Shown: positions 43,401 through 50,734 of the stretch, piece after piece | Numbering within the stretch: position 1 is the first letter of the stretch | Layout: the number at the start of each line of letters is the position of its first letter | From: Chryseobacterium sp. ISL-80 | GTDB taxonomy: Bacteria; Bacillota; Bacilli; Bacillales; Cytobacillaceae | DNA: 64,000 nt | NCBI GenBank assembly: GCA_018613055.1 | Contig: JAGGQZ010000013.1 | Location: forward strand, 62,001 to 126,000 | Direction: 5' to 3' | Made by a program: the position numbers and the translations under genes | Notes under the pieces: model-generated | Databases searched by the model: none | The model's input: only the letters and a program-made list of their open reading frames with translations | Told to the model about the DNA's origin: nothing

Positions 43401-45387
43401 GACAGAAATAGAAAATGGTCTCAACTACAAGAGAAACATGCTGGTCAAAATGAAAGTTGAAGACCGGAATATTAATCTATCAAACACAGATTTAGAGGTT
43501 AAGAAAGATGGTAAAACTTATAATGTAGGTAAATTGAAATTACTCGGAGATTCAAAAACAAAGGCTTATAACAGCTACACATTCTTTGAAGAAGGCGAAT
43601 ATGAAATCAATCTTAAGTCTACAGATAAAGCTGGCAACACAAAGAAACATGAGCAACTTGCTTTCATCATCGACAAAACAAACCCAGTAGTCAAAATTGA
43701 TGGAGTCGATAACAACTCATTCAATCCTGAAAACAAAAATGTCACCATCTCGATTGATGAACTGAATTTTGAAACGAACAATGTCAGCGTCAGCGCGACG
43801 AAAGATGGAGCTGCATTCTCGATCGGAACTTGGAAAAACAGAGAAAAACTTTCGAAGCTGGGCTACAATTTTACCAGGGACGGCCTATACACCATCCTCG
43901 CGACTGCAGAGGACAAGGCCGGTAATGGTCCAATCACTGAAAAAAGGACCTTTACCATCGACAAGACCAAACCAGAAATCGAGATTACAGGTGTCGAAAA
44001 TAACGCCTATTACAATGTTGATAAACCTGTTAACGCTACAATCAAAGATGTAAACCTGGATATCAACAGAATCACTGTTACAAGAAACGGTGCAAGATAT
44101 AACGCCGGCGGCTTCTCTGTAAATGGAGATCTTGCTTCCTTCCGCCACAACTTCAGCGGAGAAGGGGAGTACAACATCCTGGTTGAAGCAACTGACAAAG
44201 CGGGCAACAGCTTCAGTAAAACGATGACGTTCACCATTGACAAAACGAAGCCTGTCATCATGCCGAAGTTCAAAGGACAGAATCGTGTCATTAAAGATGG
44301 CGAGTATATCAATGAAGTGTTCACACCTGAGTTTGCCCTGGATGAAGCGGAGGATATGATCGTTTCTGCGACATTGAACAATGGTGCGAATCTTGGTAAA
44401 AACATTCCGGTTGCCGCAAGGGAAATGAAGTATATTTACAAAGTTCTCGCTCGCGACAAAGCAGGCAATGAATCAACACTGGAAATCAGCTTCACGCTGG
44501 ATACAACGAAACCAGCGCTGAATATTTCCGGCGTACTTGATGGCTTTTTCAATAAAGACATCACGCCGAAAGTGACGTATTCAGACATCCACCTGGATAG
44601 CAGCAAGACATCCGTTACTTTGAACGGTAAGCCATTCGAAAACGGAACAAAGCTTGAATACGAACAGGATTATATTTTAAAAGTAGTTATCACAGACCTG
44701 GCGAAAAATGTTTCATCAAGAACAATCGTCTTCACAATTGATAAAACAAAGCCAGTCATCAAGTTCAAAGAGCCAATTTCAAATAAGTATTTCAACACCG
44801 ATCTCCTCCCGCAGTTGCTGATTGATGACATGAGTTCTTACGATATCATCGCCATGATGCTTGACGGAAAACCATATGAAAAAGGCGATCCAATCAAGGA
44901 AGAAGGAAAGCACGTCATGTTCTTCGAGGTGAAGGATAAGGCAGGCAACATCCAGCAGCTGAGCGTCGAATTCATCATCGACAAAACCGCTCCAAAGGTA
45001 GTGTATGAAGGTGTAAAAAATAAAGGGAAATACCATGATCCAATTGACATCGCGATTCGCCTTGATAACCCAAATGACAAAATAAAATCGGTCATGATCA
45101 ACGGTGAAATGTTCGATGGCGATGTAATTGAAGAAAATGGCTTCAAGGTCATCAAGACCAAATTGGCTGAAATTAAGTCATATGAAATCAAAGTAACTGC
45201 GTCTGATGAGGCAGGCAATGAAAAAACAACTGTCATCTCATTCGAAATCGTTGAAAAAGGAGCTTTAGTGAAGTTTTATGAAAATAAACCTTTGCTGGGC
45301 GGGACGGTTGCGGGCTTGGTAGGATTAATCGGAGCTGCAGCAACTATGATGGTTAGAAGACGCAAGTTGAAAGTGGAAGAAGAATAA
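40471..45387 (+). CDS. Giant Ig-like repeat membrane protein of the T7SS island
   Basis: A 1638-residue protein: Lys/Arg-rich cytosolic start, membrane helix (about 16-36), about 15 Ig-like repeats each marked by a D-K-A-G-N-type turn and a T-I-D-K-T-K-P linker, then a second membrane helix (about 1605-1626) and a basic tail. No LPXTG signal is seen. Both ends should be cytosolic with a ~1560-residue extracellular stalk, the topology of YueB/EsaA, so it may replace that missing component (inference). Base composition shifts near 43,740: earlier repeats are AT-rich, later ones GC-richer. AAAAGGAGA precedes the ATG; a long terminator follows. Confidence 0.8.
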   Translation: MLEPRKKKKKLRKKWAIALPIVLVLISSVLVLNGKVLSEQTEPKRYISYNDQQWEMESQPSEEIWTNKDNISFVVNLEDDYGRIENKAEINPEVDKPISVSAKQGENTIDNVAITPQVIGEVFTGLYNVTVPVTADGAVMINVEIAQHEKWNNPASEGSFNILRDKTDPTADLIGKSGTVNGDYYTEDVTLTAVVNETNLSPNSIKIYRKKNDEAEEYLTVDAAEGGEYTKDLSFKENGDYIVNIKATDKAGNKVDNTYEFTISKEGNQPDVTILNLTDGGSIIKNFAHSNNIKINVNSQVSMSEANFVLIKDNIEVLNRVIEVKGRTTSLEYDLSQNGLENPDGNYQIKVTVKDKRGNILEPATYSFVIDNTPPEFTYNVDNDEVVKQKKDVAIELEEKNIQSSTIAVTMQKVDGTVVPIVESKNGDATFTASEEGEYTIKLEASDKAGNILIDTDPIKFKVENESAPDITIKAKTLSGETYANEEINGQYFNNDTEIDFKAIDITLTEAILSLTKGDSEPENIPLNKGLFWANTNQTFTENGQYTVEMNAKDLFNNPSSKGPYTFTIDKNPPKLEIFNFEESGEYGGKQEFTIKVKDENFDFENTKITVLRDGMEPGEKEKPEILKIKEEGLDGALFKFSYDIDGNYEINFDIQDKATNRPVNDSAIKFTIDKESPNLILDKRLEDNSHYPGLKDVAFTIEDLTLDWEESVVTVTKEDGTITEYKDWKKGNKGRLKTAYQTIDFEEEGDYKVEFKGFDKKENDYSIKTIHFTIDTTSPEIKFSGINEGDFVTSDEIIDVLIKEHNHESMNVEVYYTVNGGKEKKLEWMDNGESSENPYSFNGDGQYVFTVVATDKAENRSTLSRTFTIDDTPPKIEITDTSREYYSNKGREIKIKVDELNFVKNKVDIDLKVNGKPVLFKGDWNREGIRSFIVDEFDADGDYEIKVTAEDKAGNPAKTEKHQFTIDMTKPQVELETEIENGLNYKRNMLVKMKVEDRNINLSNTDLEVKKDGKTYNVGKLKLLGDSKTKAYNSYTFFEEGEYEINLKSTDKAGNTKKHEQLAFIIDKTNPVVKIDGVDNNSFNPENKNVTISIDELNFETNNVSVSATKDGAAFSIGTWKNREKLSKLGYNFTRDGLYTILATAEDKAGNGPITEKRTFTIDKTKPEIEITGVENNAYYNVDKPVNATIKDVNLDINRITVTRNGARYNAGGFSVNGDLASFRHNFSGEGEYNILVEATDKAGNSFSKTMTFTIDKTKPVIMPKFKGQNRVIKDGEYINEVFTPEFALDEAEDMIVSATLNNGANLGKNIPVAAREMKYIYKVLARDKAGNESTLEISFTLDTTKPALNISGVLDGFFNKDITPKVTYSDIHLDSSKTSVTLNGKPFENGTKLEYEQDYILKVVITDLAKNVSSRTIVFTIDKTKPVIKFKEPISNKYFNTDLLPQLLIDDMSSYDIIAMMLDGKPYEKGDPIKEEGKHVMFFEVKDKAGNIQQLSVEFIIDKTAPKVVYEGVKNKGKYHDPIDIAIRLDNPNDKIKSVMINGEMFDGDVIEENGFKVIKTKLAEIKSYEIKVTASDEAGNEKTTVISFEIVEKGALVKFYENKPLLGGTVAGLVGLIGAAATMMVRRRKLKVEEE

Positions 45388-45394
45388 AGCAGGT

Positions 45395-45440
45395 AGAGAA
45401 TCCAAAGAGCATATTAAAATGCTCTTTGGATTCTCTTTTT
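45395..45440 (+). terminator. Strong terminator ending the T7SS operon
   Basis: A perfect 18-bp stem (45395-45412 with 45419-45436) with a 6-nt loop and a T run. It also faces the end of the minus-strand gene at 45471. Confidence 0.92.
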
Positions 45441-45470
45441 AAAATTTTAAGGATGTGATTGATCTGGGAC

Positions 45471-45677
45471 TCAATCACCGCTATCTCCTCCATCACCATC
45501 CCCATCCCCATCCCCATCATCATCCGAATCATGCCCTTCTCCACCGATGCTGTCGGGTGCTGAAGATGGATTGCTGATATCGGGGGCCTCGCCTCGCTGC
45601 GCGGATTGACGCAAATTTTTAATGACTGTATAGGAAAGAAATAAGATAACGACGACTGCTGCAGTTATTAAGCCCAT
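45471..45677 (-). CDS. Small membrane protein with Asp/Gly repeat tail (68 aa)
   Basis: One membrane helix (about 3-20) followed by a short linker and an Asp-Gly dipeptide-repeat acidic tail. A GGAGG site 6 bases before the ATG supports it as a real gene. It lies at the mbl-proximal edge of the T7SS island, convergent to it. No family recognised; the DG tail may bind cations. Confidence 0.65.
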   Translation of the reverse strand: MGLITAAVVVILFLSYTVIKNLRQSAQRGEAPDISNPSSAPDSIGGEGHDSDDDGDGDGDGDGGDSGD

Positions 45678-45804
45678 GTTATACCTCCGTTCTGCATTTA
45701 CTCTATTTTACCATTTTACAAAAAGACCGTGTATTTTTGCTAATATGACAAATTTCCACAAAACACACCAAATTTATTAACAGTTAGTTACTTCTTTATT
45801 ACAA

Positions 45805-45834
45805 TTGTGATAAAATAAACAATTAGGGTAGAAT
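45805..45834 (+). promoter_or_regulatory. Candidate sigma-A promoter for mbl
   Basis: TTGTGA (45805-45810), 18 bases, TAGAAT (45829-45834), about 135 bases upstream of mbl. Confidence 0.45.
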
Positions 45835-45974
45835 ATGGTTCGCAGATTGCGGCAACGTCTGAATAATCTTGGACATCGTGGTCTATTTTTACATAGATGA
45901 GGGTTTCGACAGCTGAGATATACGAGGCTAAAGTCCGCCGCAGCCAGCGCATTTGTCAAGGAGGAAAAAGAAGA

Positions 45975-46979
45975 ATGTTTGCTAGGGATATTGGGATTGA
46001 CCTTGGTACTGCCAATGTGTTGATTCATGTTAAAGGCCGTGGAATTGTCTTGAATGAACCGTCTGTTGTGGCGATTGATAAGAATACGAATAAGGTTTTG
46101 GCTGTCGGGGAAGAGGCGCGCAAAATGGTTGGGCGTACACCTGGCAATATCGTAGCGATCCGTCCATTGAAGGATGGGGTGATCGCGGATTTCGATGTTA
46201 CGGAATCCATGCTTAAACATTTCATCAATAAATTGAATGTAAAAGGATTTTTGTCAAAACCGCGCATCCTGATTTGCTGTCCGACGAACATCACAAGCGT
46301 CGAGCAAAAGGCGATCAAGGAAGCGGCTGAAAAGAGCGGCGGCAAGAAGATTTATCTTGAAGAAGAGCCAAAGGTTGCGGCCATCGGCGCAGGCATGGAT
46401 ATCTTCCAGCCAAGCGGGAATATGGTTGTTGACATCGGTGGCGGGACAACGGATGTTGCCGTTCTTTCAATGGGAGACATCGTTACATCCCAGTCAATAA
46501 AAATGGCCGGAGACAAATTCGACGCCGAAATTTTAAATTACATCAAACGTGAATATAAGCTGTTAATCGGTGAGCGTACAGCTGAAAATATCAAGATTCA
46601 AATTGGGACTGTCTTCCCGGGCGGCCGCAGTGAGGAAATGGAAATCCGCGGACGTGATATGGTATCCGGACTTCCACGCACGATTACGGTCCGTTCAGAA
46701 GAAATCGAAAAGGCATTGAGGGAATCCGTTGCGGTTATCGTCCAAGCGGCAAAAACCGTTCTGGAAAAAACTCCTCCTGAATTGTCCGCTGACATTATTG
46801 ACCGTGGCGTGATCCTGACTGGCGGCGGTGCATTGCTTCACGGTATCGACCAGTTGATGCAGGAAGAGTTGAAAGTGCCTGTACTCGTAGCTGATAATCC
46901 AATGGACTGTGTTGCGATAGGCACTGGCATCATGCTTGATAATATTGATAAAATTGCGGGTCGCCGCAGAATTGTATAA
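45975..46979 (+). CDS. mbl: MreB-like cell-shape actin homologue Mbl
   Basis: A 334-residue bacterial actin that forms membrane-associated filaments guiding lateral cell-wall synthesis. N-terminal MFARDIGIDLGTANVLIHVKG contains the phosphate-1 loop; VVDIGGGTTD and the adenosine motif GGGALLHG follow. Near-identity to B. subtilis Mbl in the parts recognised, and the mbl-flhO-flhP order, separate it from MreB and MreBH. The ATG at 45975 follows AAGGAGG; the longer in-frame reading lacks family similarity. Confidence 0.96.
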   Translation: MFARDIGIDLGTANVLIHVKGRGIVLNEPSVVAIDKNTNKVLAVGEEARKMVGRTPGNIVAIRPLKDGVIADFDVTESMLKHFINKLNVKGFLSKPRILICCPTNITSVEQKAIKEAAEKSGGKKIYLEEEPKVAAIGAGMDIFQPSGNMVVDIGGGTTDVAVLSMGDIVTSQSIKMAGDKFDAEILNYIKREYKLLIGERTAENIKIQIGTVFPGGRSEEMEIRGRDMVSGLPRTITVRSEEIEKALRESVAVIVQAAKTVLEKTPPELSADIIDRGVILTGGGALLHGIDQLMQEELKVPVLVADNPMDCVAIGTGIMLDNIDKIAGRRRIV

Positions 46980-46985
46980 AACAAA

Positions 46986-47032
46986 AAATCTGGAATCCCC
47001 CGGTTAAAGACCGCTTGATTCCAGATTTTTTT
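46986..47032 (+). terminator. Terminator after mbl
   Basis: AAATCTGGAATC pairs with GATTCCAGATTT (46986-46997 and 47017-47028), with a nested CGGT/ACCG stem and a T run. Confidence 0.88.
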
Positions 47033-47083
47033 ATGTTTTACCCAATTTTTCTGGAATAAAACCCAAAATCCTACATTTTCCTG

Positions 47084-47110
47084 CAAATTTTTAATGTTTC
47101 TTGCCGATAT
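47084..47110 (+). promoter_or_regulatory. Sigma-D promoter for flhO-flhP
   Basis: GCCGATAT (47103-47110) is an exact sigma-D -10; CAAA (47084-47087) is one change from the TAAA -35, with the canonical 15-base spacer. It lies about 190 bases upstream of flhO, so the predicted leader contains the whole structured repeat at 47170-47288. Confidence 0.75.
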
Positions 47111-47169
47111 ATTTCTTATAATAGAGAGTAGTGAAAAAATTTCCTTATTTGATTGTAAATTAGATAACT

Positions 47170-47288
47170 GTCTAGCTCCAGCGCCTAGCCCCTCGAGTCG
47201 CTTCGGTCCGCCCAATGAAGTCAAAGAACGACTTCACTGGTCGGCCCTCCAGCGCTTGTCGGGGCTGACCAAGTCGCTTGCGCTTTTC
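47170..47288. repeat. Large structured dispersed repeat in the flhOP leader
   Basis: A GC-rich block of about 119 bases unlike its flanks. It folds into nested arms: TGAAGTC/GACTTCA hairpin (47216-47222, 47230-47236), AGCCCC/GGGGCT (47187-47192, 47261-47266) and outer AGCGC/GCGCT. From memory, closely similar blocks recur in intergenic regions of many Bacillaceae genomes. It ends just before the flhO ribosome site. Confidence 0.75.
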
Positions 47289-47303
47289 GTATGAGGTGGA
47301 AAT

Positions 47304-48122
47304 ATGTTTAAAGGCTTTTACACAGTCGCTTCCGGGATGCTTGCGCAACAGCGCCGGACGGAAATGCTGACGAATAATATGTCGAATGCCAATACGCCAG
47401 GCTATAAGGCGGACCAGGCGGGGATGAGGGCTTTCCCGGAAATGCTGCTCCAGCGTTTCGATAAGCAGCAAATCCCTACAGAAAACGGCCTGAATCTGCC
47501 GTTTAACAAGGAGATTGGCACAATCAATACAGGTGTGTACATGCAGGAAGCAATCCCGAAGTTCATCCAGGGTGACCTGCGTGAAACTGGAAGGAAGACG
47601 GATGTCGCGCTGCTGGATACAAATATGCCCGACAATGGCTCGGTATTTTTTACGGTGCGCAATCCTGATGGATCTGTCCGCTATACAAGGAACGGAAATT
47701 TCACGGTCGATGCGCAGGGAAATTTGACGACGGGGAGCGGCCATTATGTCCTCGATTCTGCCGGACAGCAAATCCAGTTATCCAGCGACCGATTTACGAT
47801 TAGTGAGGGAGGCGTACTGTCAGGTGAAAATGGCGAGACTGCTACACTTGGAGTGGCCTACGCAAACAATCCTCAGAGGCTGATCAAAGAAGGCGACGGC
47901 CTATTCCGTACAGAAGATGGCGGTCAGCTGCCGAATGCTTTTGGTGCTGAGGTCGTCCAATTCAGGACGCAGCAGGGCTTCCTCGAACAGTCCAATGTCG
48001 ACATCAGCAAGACAATGACCGACATGATGACTGCCTATCGCGCATTTGAAGCAAACCAGAAGATTCTTCAGGCCTATGATAAAAGCATGGAGAAGGCTGC
48101 GACTGAAATTGGAAGGCTGTAA
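47304..48122 (+). CDS. flhO: Flagellar basal-body rod protein FlhO (FlgF/FlgG-like)
   Basis: A 272-residue flagellar rod component of the FlgF/FlgG family. N-terminal ASGMLAQQRRTEMLTNNMSNANTPGYK and C-terminal LEQSNVDISKTMTDMMTAYRAFEANQKILQAYD are the paired helices by which axial rod and hook proteins assemble. It lies 76 bases upstream of flhP, as in B. subtilis, behind the sigma-D promoter. GAGGTGG precedes the ATG. The mobile-looking repeat abuts the ribosome site. Confidence 0.95.
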   Translation: MFKGFYTVASGMLAQQRRTEMLTNNMSNANTPGYKADQAGMRAFPEMLLQRFDKQQIPTENGLNLPFNKEIGTINTGVYMQEAIPKFIQGDLRETGRKTDVALLDTNMPDNGSVFFTVRNPDGSVRYTRNGNFTVDAQGNLTTGSGHYVLDSAGQQIQLSSDRFTISEGGVLSGENGETATLGVAYANNPQRLIKEGDGLFRTEDGGQLPNAFGAEVVQFRTQQGFLEQSNVDISKTMTDMMTAYRAFEANQKILQAYDKSMEKAATEIGRL

Positions 48123-48198
48123 CTTGTATTTAGGACCTGATAAGAATTAAGGTGCAAACTATTCCGTGCCTGACATGGCACGCATTGAGGTATAAAAT

Positions 48199-49047
48199 AT
48201 GAACAGAACCATGATCACCGCGACAAATACATTATCCCAGCTTCAGAAGCAGATGGATTTGATCAGCCATAATTTGGCGAATGTTGATACTGCTGGTTAT
48301 AAGCGCCGGGATGCGTCTTTTACTGATTTGCTTGTCCAGGAATACCGCAACCAGCCAAATAATGCGCTGGAGCCGCAGAACCGAATGACACCTTTTAACA
48401 TCCGCCAGGGAACGGGTGCGAGGCTTGGCCAGGTTCAATTGACATTGTCCCAGGGGAGCCTGGAATCAACTGACCGTTCACTTGATACAGCCTTCACATC
48501 GGAAGGCCAATTTTACCGGGTAATGGTCCGGAATGAGGATGGCAGCTCGGCTATGCGCTTGACTCGCAACGGTGCACTTTATCTTACACCGCTATCTGAT
48601 AATGAATCCATGCTGGTCAATAGCGACGGTCATGCTATTCTGGATGAAAACAGCCAGCCCATCACGATTTCCGGCAATGTGAAAAATTTCCGAATCAATG
48701 AAACAGGCGCTTTTTCAGCAGAAATGTACGATGGGACGAGCCAGAATTTCAATCTTGGTGTAGTATTGGTAGAGAAGCCGCAGTTTTTGGAGCAAAAAGG
48801 CGACAATCTGCTTGGCTTGCCTGACAATTTAGCTGAACTTGGAGTGGATGAGACAGATGTCCTGACCGCTCTCAATGGTCAGCAACGGAACATGGTCTCA
48901 ATCCAACAAGGTACGCTCGAACAATCAAATGTTGACATGAGTAAAGAAATGACGGATTTAATCAATGTACAGAGGAGCTACCAGTTCCACTCGAAGTCGA
49001 TAACGCTGGCCGATCAAATGCTCGGGCTTGTGAATGGAATCCGTTAA
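48199..49047 (+). CDS. flhP: Flagellar hook-basal body protein FlhP (FlgF/FlgG-like)
   Basis: A 282-residue partner of FlhO in the distal flagellar rod. It has the same N-terminal (LISHNLANVDTAGYKRR) and C-terminal (LEQSNVDMSKEMTDLINVQRSYQFHSKSI) axial-protein motifs with a variable middle. Second gene of the flhOP operon; 18 bases before the EpuA-like gene. Confidence 0.95.
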   Translation: MNRTMITATNTLSQLQKQMDLISHNLANVDTAGYKRRDASFTDLLVQEYRNQPNNALEPQNRMTPFNIRQGTGARLGQVQLTLSQGSLESTDRSLDTAFTSEGQFYRVMVRNEDGSSAMRLTRNGALYLTPLSDNESMLVNSDGHAILDENSQPITISGNVKNFRINETGAFSAEMYDGTSQNFNLGVVLVEKPQFLEQKGDNLLGLPDNLAELGVDETDVLTALNGQQRNMVSIQQGTLEQSNVDMSKEMTDLINVQRSYQFHSKSITLADQMLGLVNGIR

Positions 49048-49065
49048 GAGGGGAAGAACTAATCA

Positions 49066-49326
49066 ATGGCTTTAAACAAGAATAATCAAGAAGCATTAAC
49101 GCGTGAAGAAGTGAAACAAGAAAAGAAATCACGTGAAAAAAAGAAAAGAATCCGGGTTCGCCTTATTCCGATCTGGCTTCGGATTATTATTGTAATCATT
49201 CTTTTTGCTGCCAGCATTTTGCTTGGCGCCATGTTCGGTTATGCAATCATGGGCAACGGCAAAGTGAAGGATGTTTTTGAGAAGTCTACCTGGACTCATA
49301 TAGTGGATTTGGTTAATAAAGAATAA
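49066..49326 (+). CDS. EpuA-family small membrane protein (often labelled RNA polymerase subunit beta)
   Basis: An 86-residue protein with a very basic cytosolic N-terminus, one membrane helix (about 41-63) and a short GKVKDVFEKSTWTHIVDLVNKE tail characteristic of the EpuA family (PF11772). The common database name referring to RNA polymerase beta is a misnomer inherited from the family. It follows flhP by 18 bases with AGGGGAAG before the ATG. Function unknown. Confidence 0.85.
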   Translation: MALNKNNQEALTREEVKQEKKSREKKKRIRVRLIPIWLRIIIVIILFAASILLGAMFGYAIMGNGKVKDVFEKSTWTHIVDLVNKE

Positions 49327-49334
49327 ATTTTCGG

Positions 49335-49362
49335 AAGGAAGGGAGATTTCCCTTCCTTTTTA
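49335..49362 (+). terminator. Terminator after EpuA-like gene
   Basis: AAGGAAGGGA pairs with TCCCTTCCTT (49335-49344 and 49349-49358), with T run. Confidence 0.9.
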
Positions 49363-49415
49363 ATTGAGTTTTTTAGTACAATGGTTAGTAAGTATTAGTA
49401 GGAGGTACTAAAAAT

Positions 49416-49838
49416 ATGCTTGATATTACCCAAATCAAAGAAATCATCCCGCACCGCTATCCATTTTTACTAGTCGATAAAATCCTTGAAATTGAAGAAG
49501 GCAAAAGGGCGGTCGGCATCAAAAACGTGACGGCGAATGAAGAATTCTTCAACGGGCATTTTCCGGATTACCCAGTCATGCCAGGCGTGCTGATCGTTGA
49601 AGCACTGGCGCAGGTTGGAGCAGTTGCAGTATTGAAGCTTGAAGAAAACCGCGGCAAGATTGGCTTTTTTGCAGGAATCGATAATTGCCGTTTTAAAAGA
49701 CAGGTAAAACCAGGCGATCAATTGAGACTTGAAGTTGAAATGGTGAAGCTGCGCGGACCGATCGGCAAAGGGAAAGCAGTTGCGACGGTTGATGGCGAAC
49801 TGGCTTGTGAAGCTGAGATTACATTTGCGATAAAATAA
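49416..49838 (+). CDS. fabZ: 3-hydroxyacyl-ACP dehydratase FabZ
   Basis: A 140-residue hot-dog-fold enzyme dehydrating 3-hydroxyacyl-ACP in type II fatty acid elongation. The catalytic pair is His48 ([15 protein letters not shown]) and Glu62 (IVEALAQ). Full family length. AGGAGG at 9 bases before the ATG. Same position as ywpB in B. subtilis, downstream of flhP. Confidence 0.96.
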   Translation: MLDITQIKEIIPHRYPFLLVDKILEIEEGKRAVGIKNVTANEEFFNGHFPDYPVMPGVLIVEALAQVGAVAVLKLEENRGKIGFFAGIDNCRFKRQVKPGDQLRLEVEMVKLRGPIGKGKAVATVDGELACEAEITFAIK

Positions 49839-49848
49839 TCATTTAGAG

Positions 49849-49876
49849 GGCCCAATTGAGATTGGGTTCTTTTTTT
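49849..49876 (+). terminator. Terminator after fabZ
   Basis: GGCCCAAT pairs with ATTGGGTT (49849-49856 and 49861-49868, two G-U pairs), followed by T residues. Confidence 0.75.
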
Positions 49877-49945
49877 ACATATTAGCGTTTTGTCAGAGGA
49901 CCGGATTATGTATTATCGGGTTCTTTTTTTACATAATTAGTAAAA

Positions 49946-50092
49946 AGTAGTGATTATAGTTTGTTTTGGAGTGATTAAAGAAGAAAGTGTAGTGATTAAC
50001 TTCGATTTCGTAGTAATTAATAAAGAAAATGTAGTGATTGACACCGATTTTGGAGTGATTAATGAGGAAGACGGGAGATTATCGCCTTTTTG
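49946..50092. repeat. Intergenic array, seven 21-bp units (core GTAGTGATTAA)
   Basis: Units begin at 49946, 49967, 49988, 50009, 50030, 50051 and 50072 (last degenerate), all 21 bases. Conserved part TGTAGTGATTAA; variable part alternates between GATTT/GTTT-ending and GAAAA/GAAAG-ending forms. It occupies the 476-base gap between fabZ and the lipoprotein gene; the rest of the gap is AT-rich and shows no gene. Confidence 0.85.
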
Positions 50093-50314
50093 GATGAGGT
50101 AGACCATAAGGTAAGAGTATGACAAACTTTATGGATTCTTTTTTAACTGTTTCAGCATTTATTTTGTATATAAAGTATCGCCTTTTAACAAAATCAAAAA
50201 TGTATCATTGTTTTTTTACAAATTAATGCAAGTTTTTTTCATAGGTGGGCAATCTAACAGCAGACCCGTGCAACAGGTCTCAAAAATACCTATTTATGAA
50301 AGGGGCTTTTACCT

Positions 50315-50635
50315 ATGAAGAAAAAGCTGTTAATGTTAATCGGTGGATCTTTGCTGTCAGCTATGTTCCTTGCTGGCTGCGCGAATGATGACGATCAAAA
50401 TCCTCCGCCGGATGATAACATCGAGAATCCAGCAGACAACAACGGTGACATGAACGATAATAACGGAAATGTCGATGACGATGGCGTAATCGATAATAAC
50501 GATGAGAATGTTCCTGACACTCCGGATGTCAACACTGATGACGATGGCGATATGATGCAGGACAACAACGAGCCTGGTGAGGATGCTGTTGAGGACAACA
50601 TCGATATGAATGATAAGGATAAAGAGGACCAATAA
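50315..50635 (+). CDS. Small acidic Asn/Asp-rich lipoprotein
   Basis: A 106-residue lipoprotein: KKK start, hydrophobic core, lipobox LAGC (Cys 22), then about 85 residues of Asp, Asn, Glu and Pro with no fold pattern. GAAAGGGG precedes the ATG. Extremely acidic; cation binding or a spacer role is possible. No family recognised. Confidence 0.75.
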   Translation: MKKKLLMLIGGSLLSAMFLAGCANDDDQNPPPDDNIENPADNNGDMNDNNGNVDDDGVIDNNDENVPDTPDVNTDDDGDMMQDNNEPGEDAVEDNIDMNDKDKEDQ

Positions 50636-50641
50636 CAAAAA

Positions 50642-50664
50642 GGGCAGGGATTGAATTCCTGCCC
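50642..50664 (+). terminator. Hairpin after acidic lipoprotein gene
   Basis: GGGCAGG pairs with CCTGCCC; only a weak T-rich tail follows. Convergent with ywpF. Confidence 0.6.
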
Positions 50665-50702
50665 ATTTATATTGCATTGAAGACTCCAGCATTCCGTTAA
50701 TT

Positions 50703-50731
50703 AAAAAAACTCCAGCAAGTCAGCGGGAGTT
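50703..50731 (-). terminator. Terminator after ywpF
   Basis: AACTCC pairs with GGAGTT around a 12-nt loop; seven T residues follow on the minus strand (plus 50703-50709). Confidence 0.75.
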
Positions 50732-50734
50732 CGA

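Noticed and set aside
44779-45236. Minus-strand frames inside the Ig-repeat gene
   Set aside because: They arise from the biased codon use of the repeats; no initiation signals.
45897-45974. Extended start for mbl
   Set aside because: The added residues are unlike Mbl and the ATG at 45975 has a strong ribosome site.
49937-50125. Minus-strand open frame with repeated LITTK-like heptads
   Set aside because: It is the 21-bp array read in frame (21 is a multiple of three, so no stops arise); no ribosome site.
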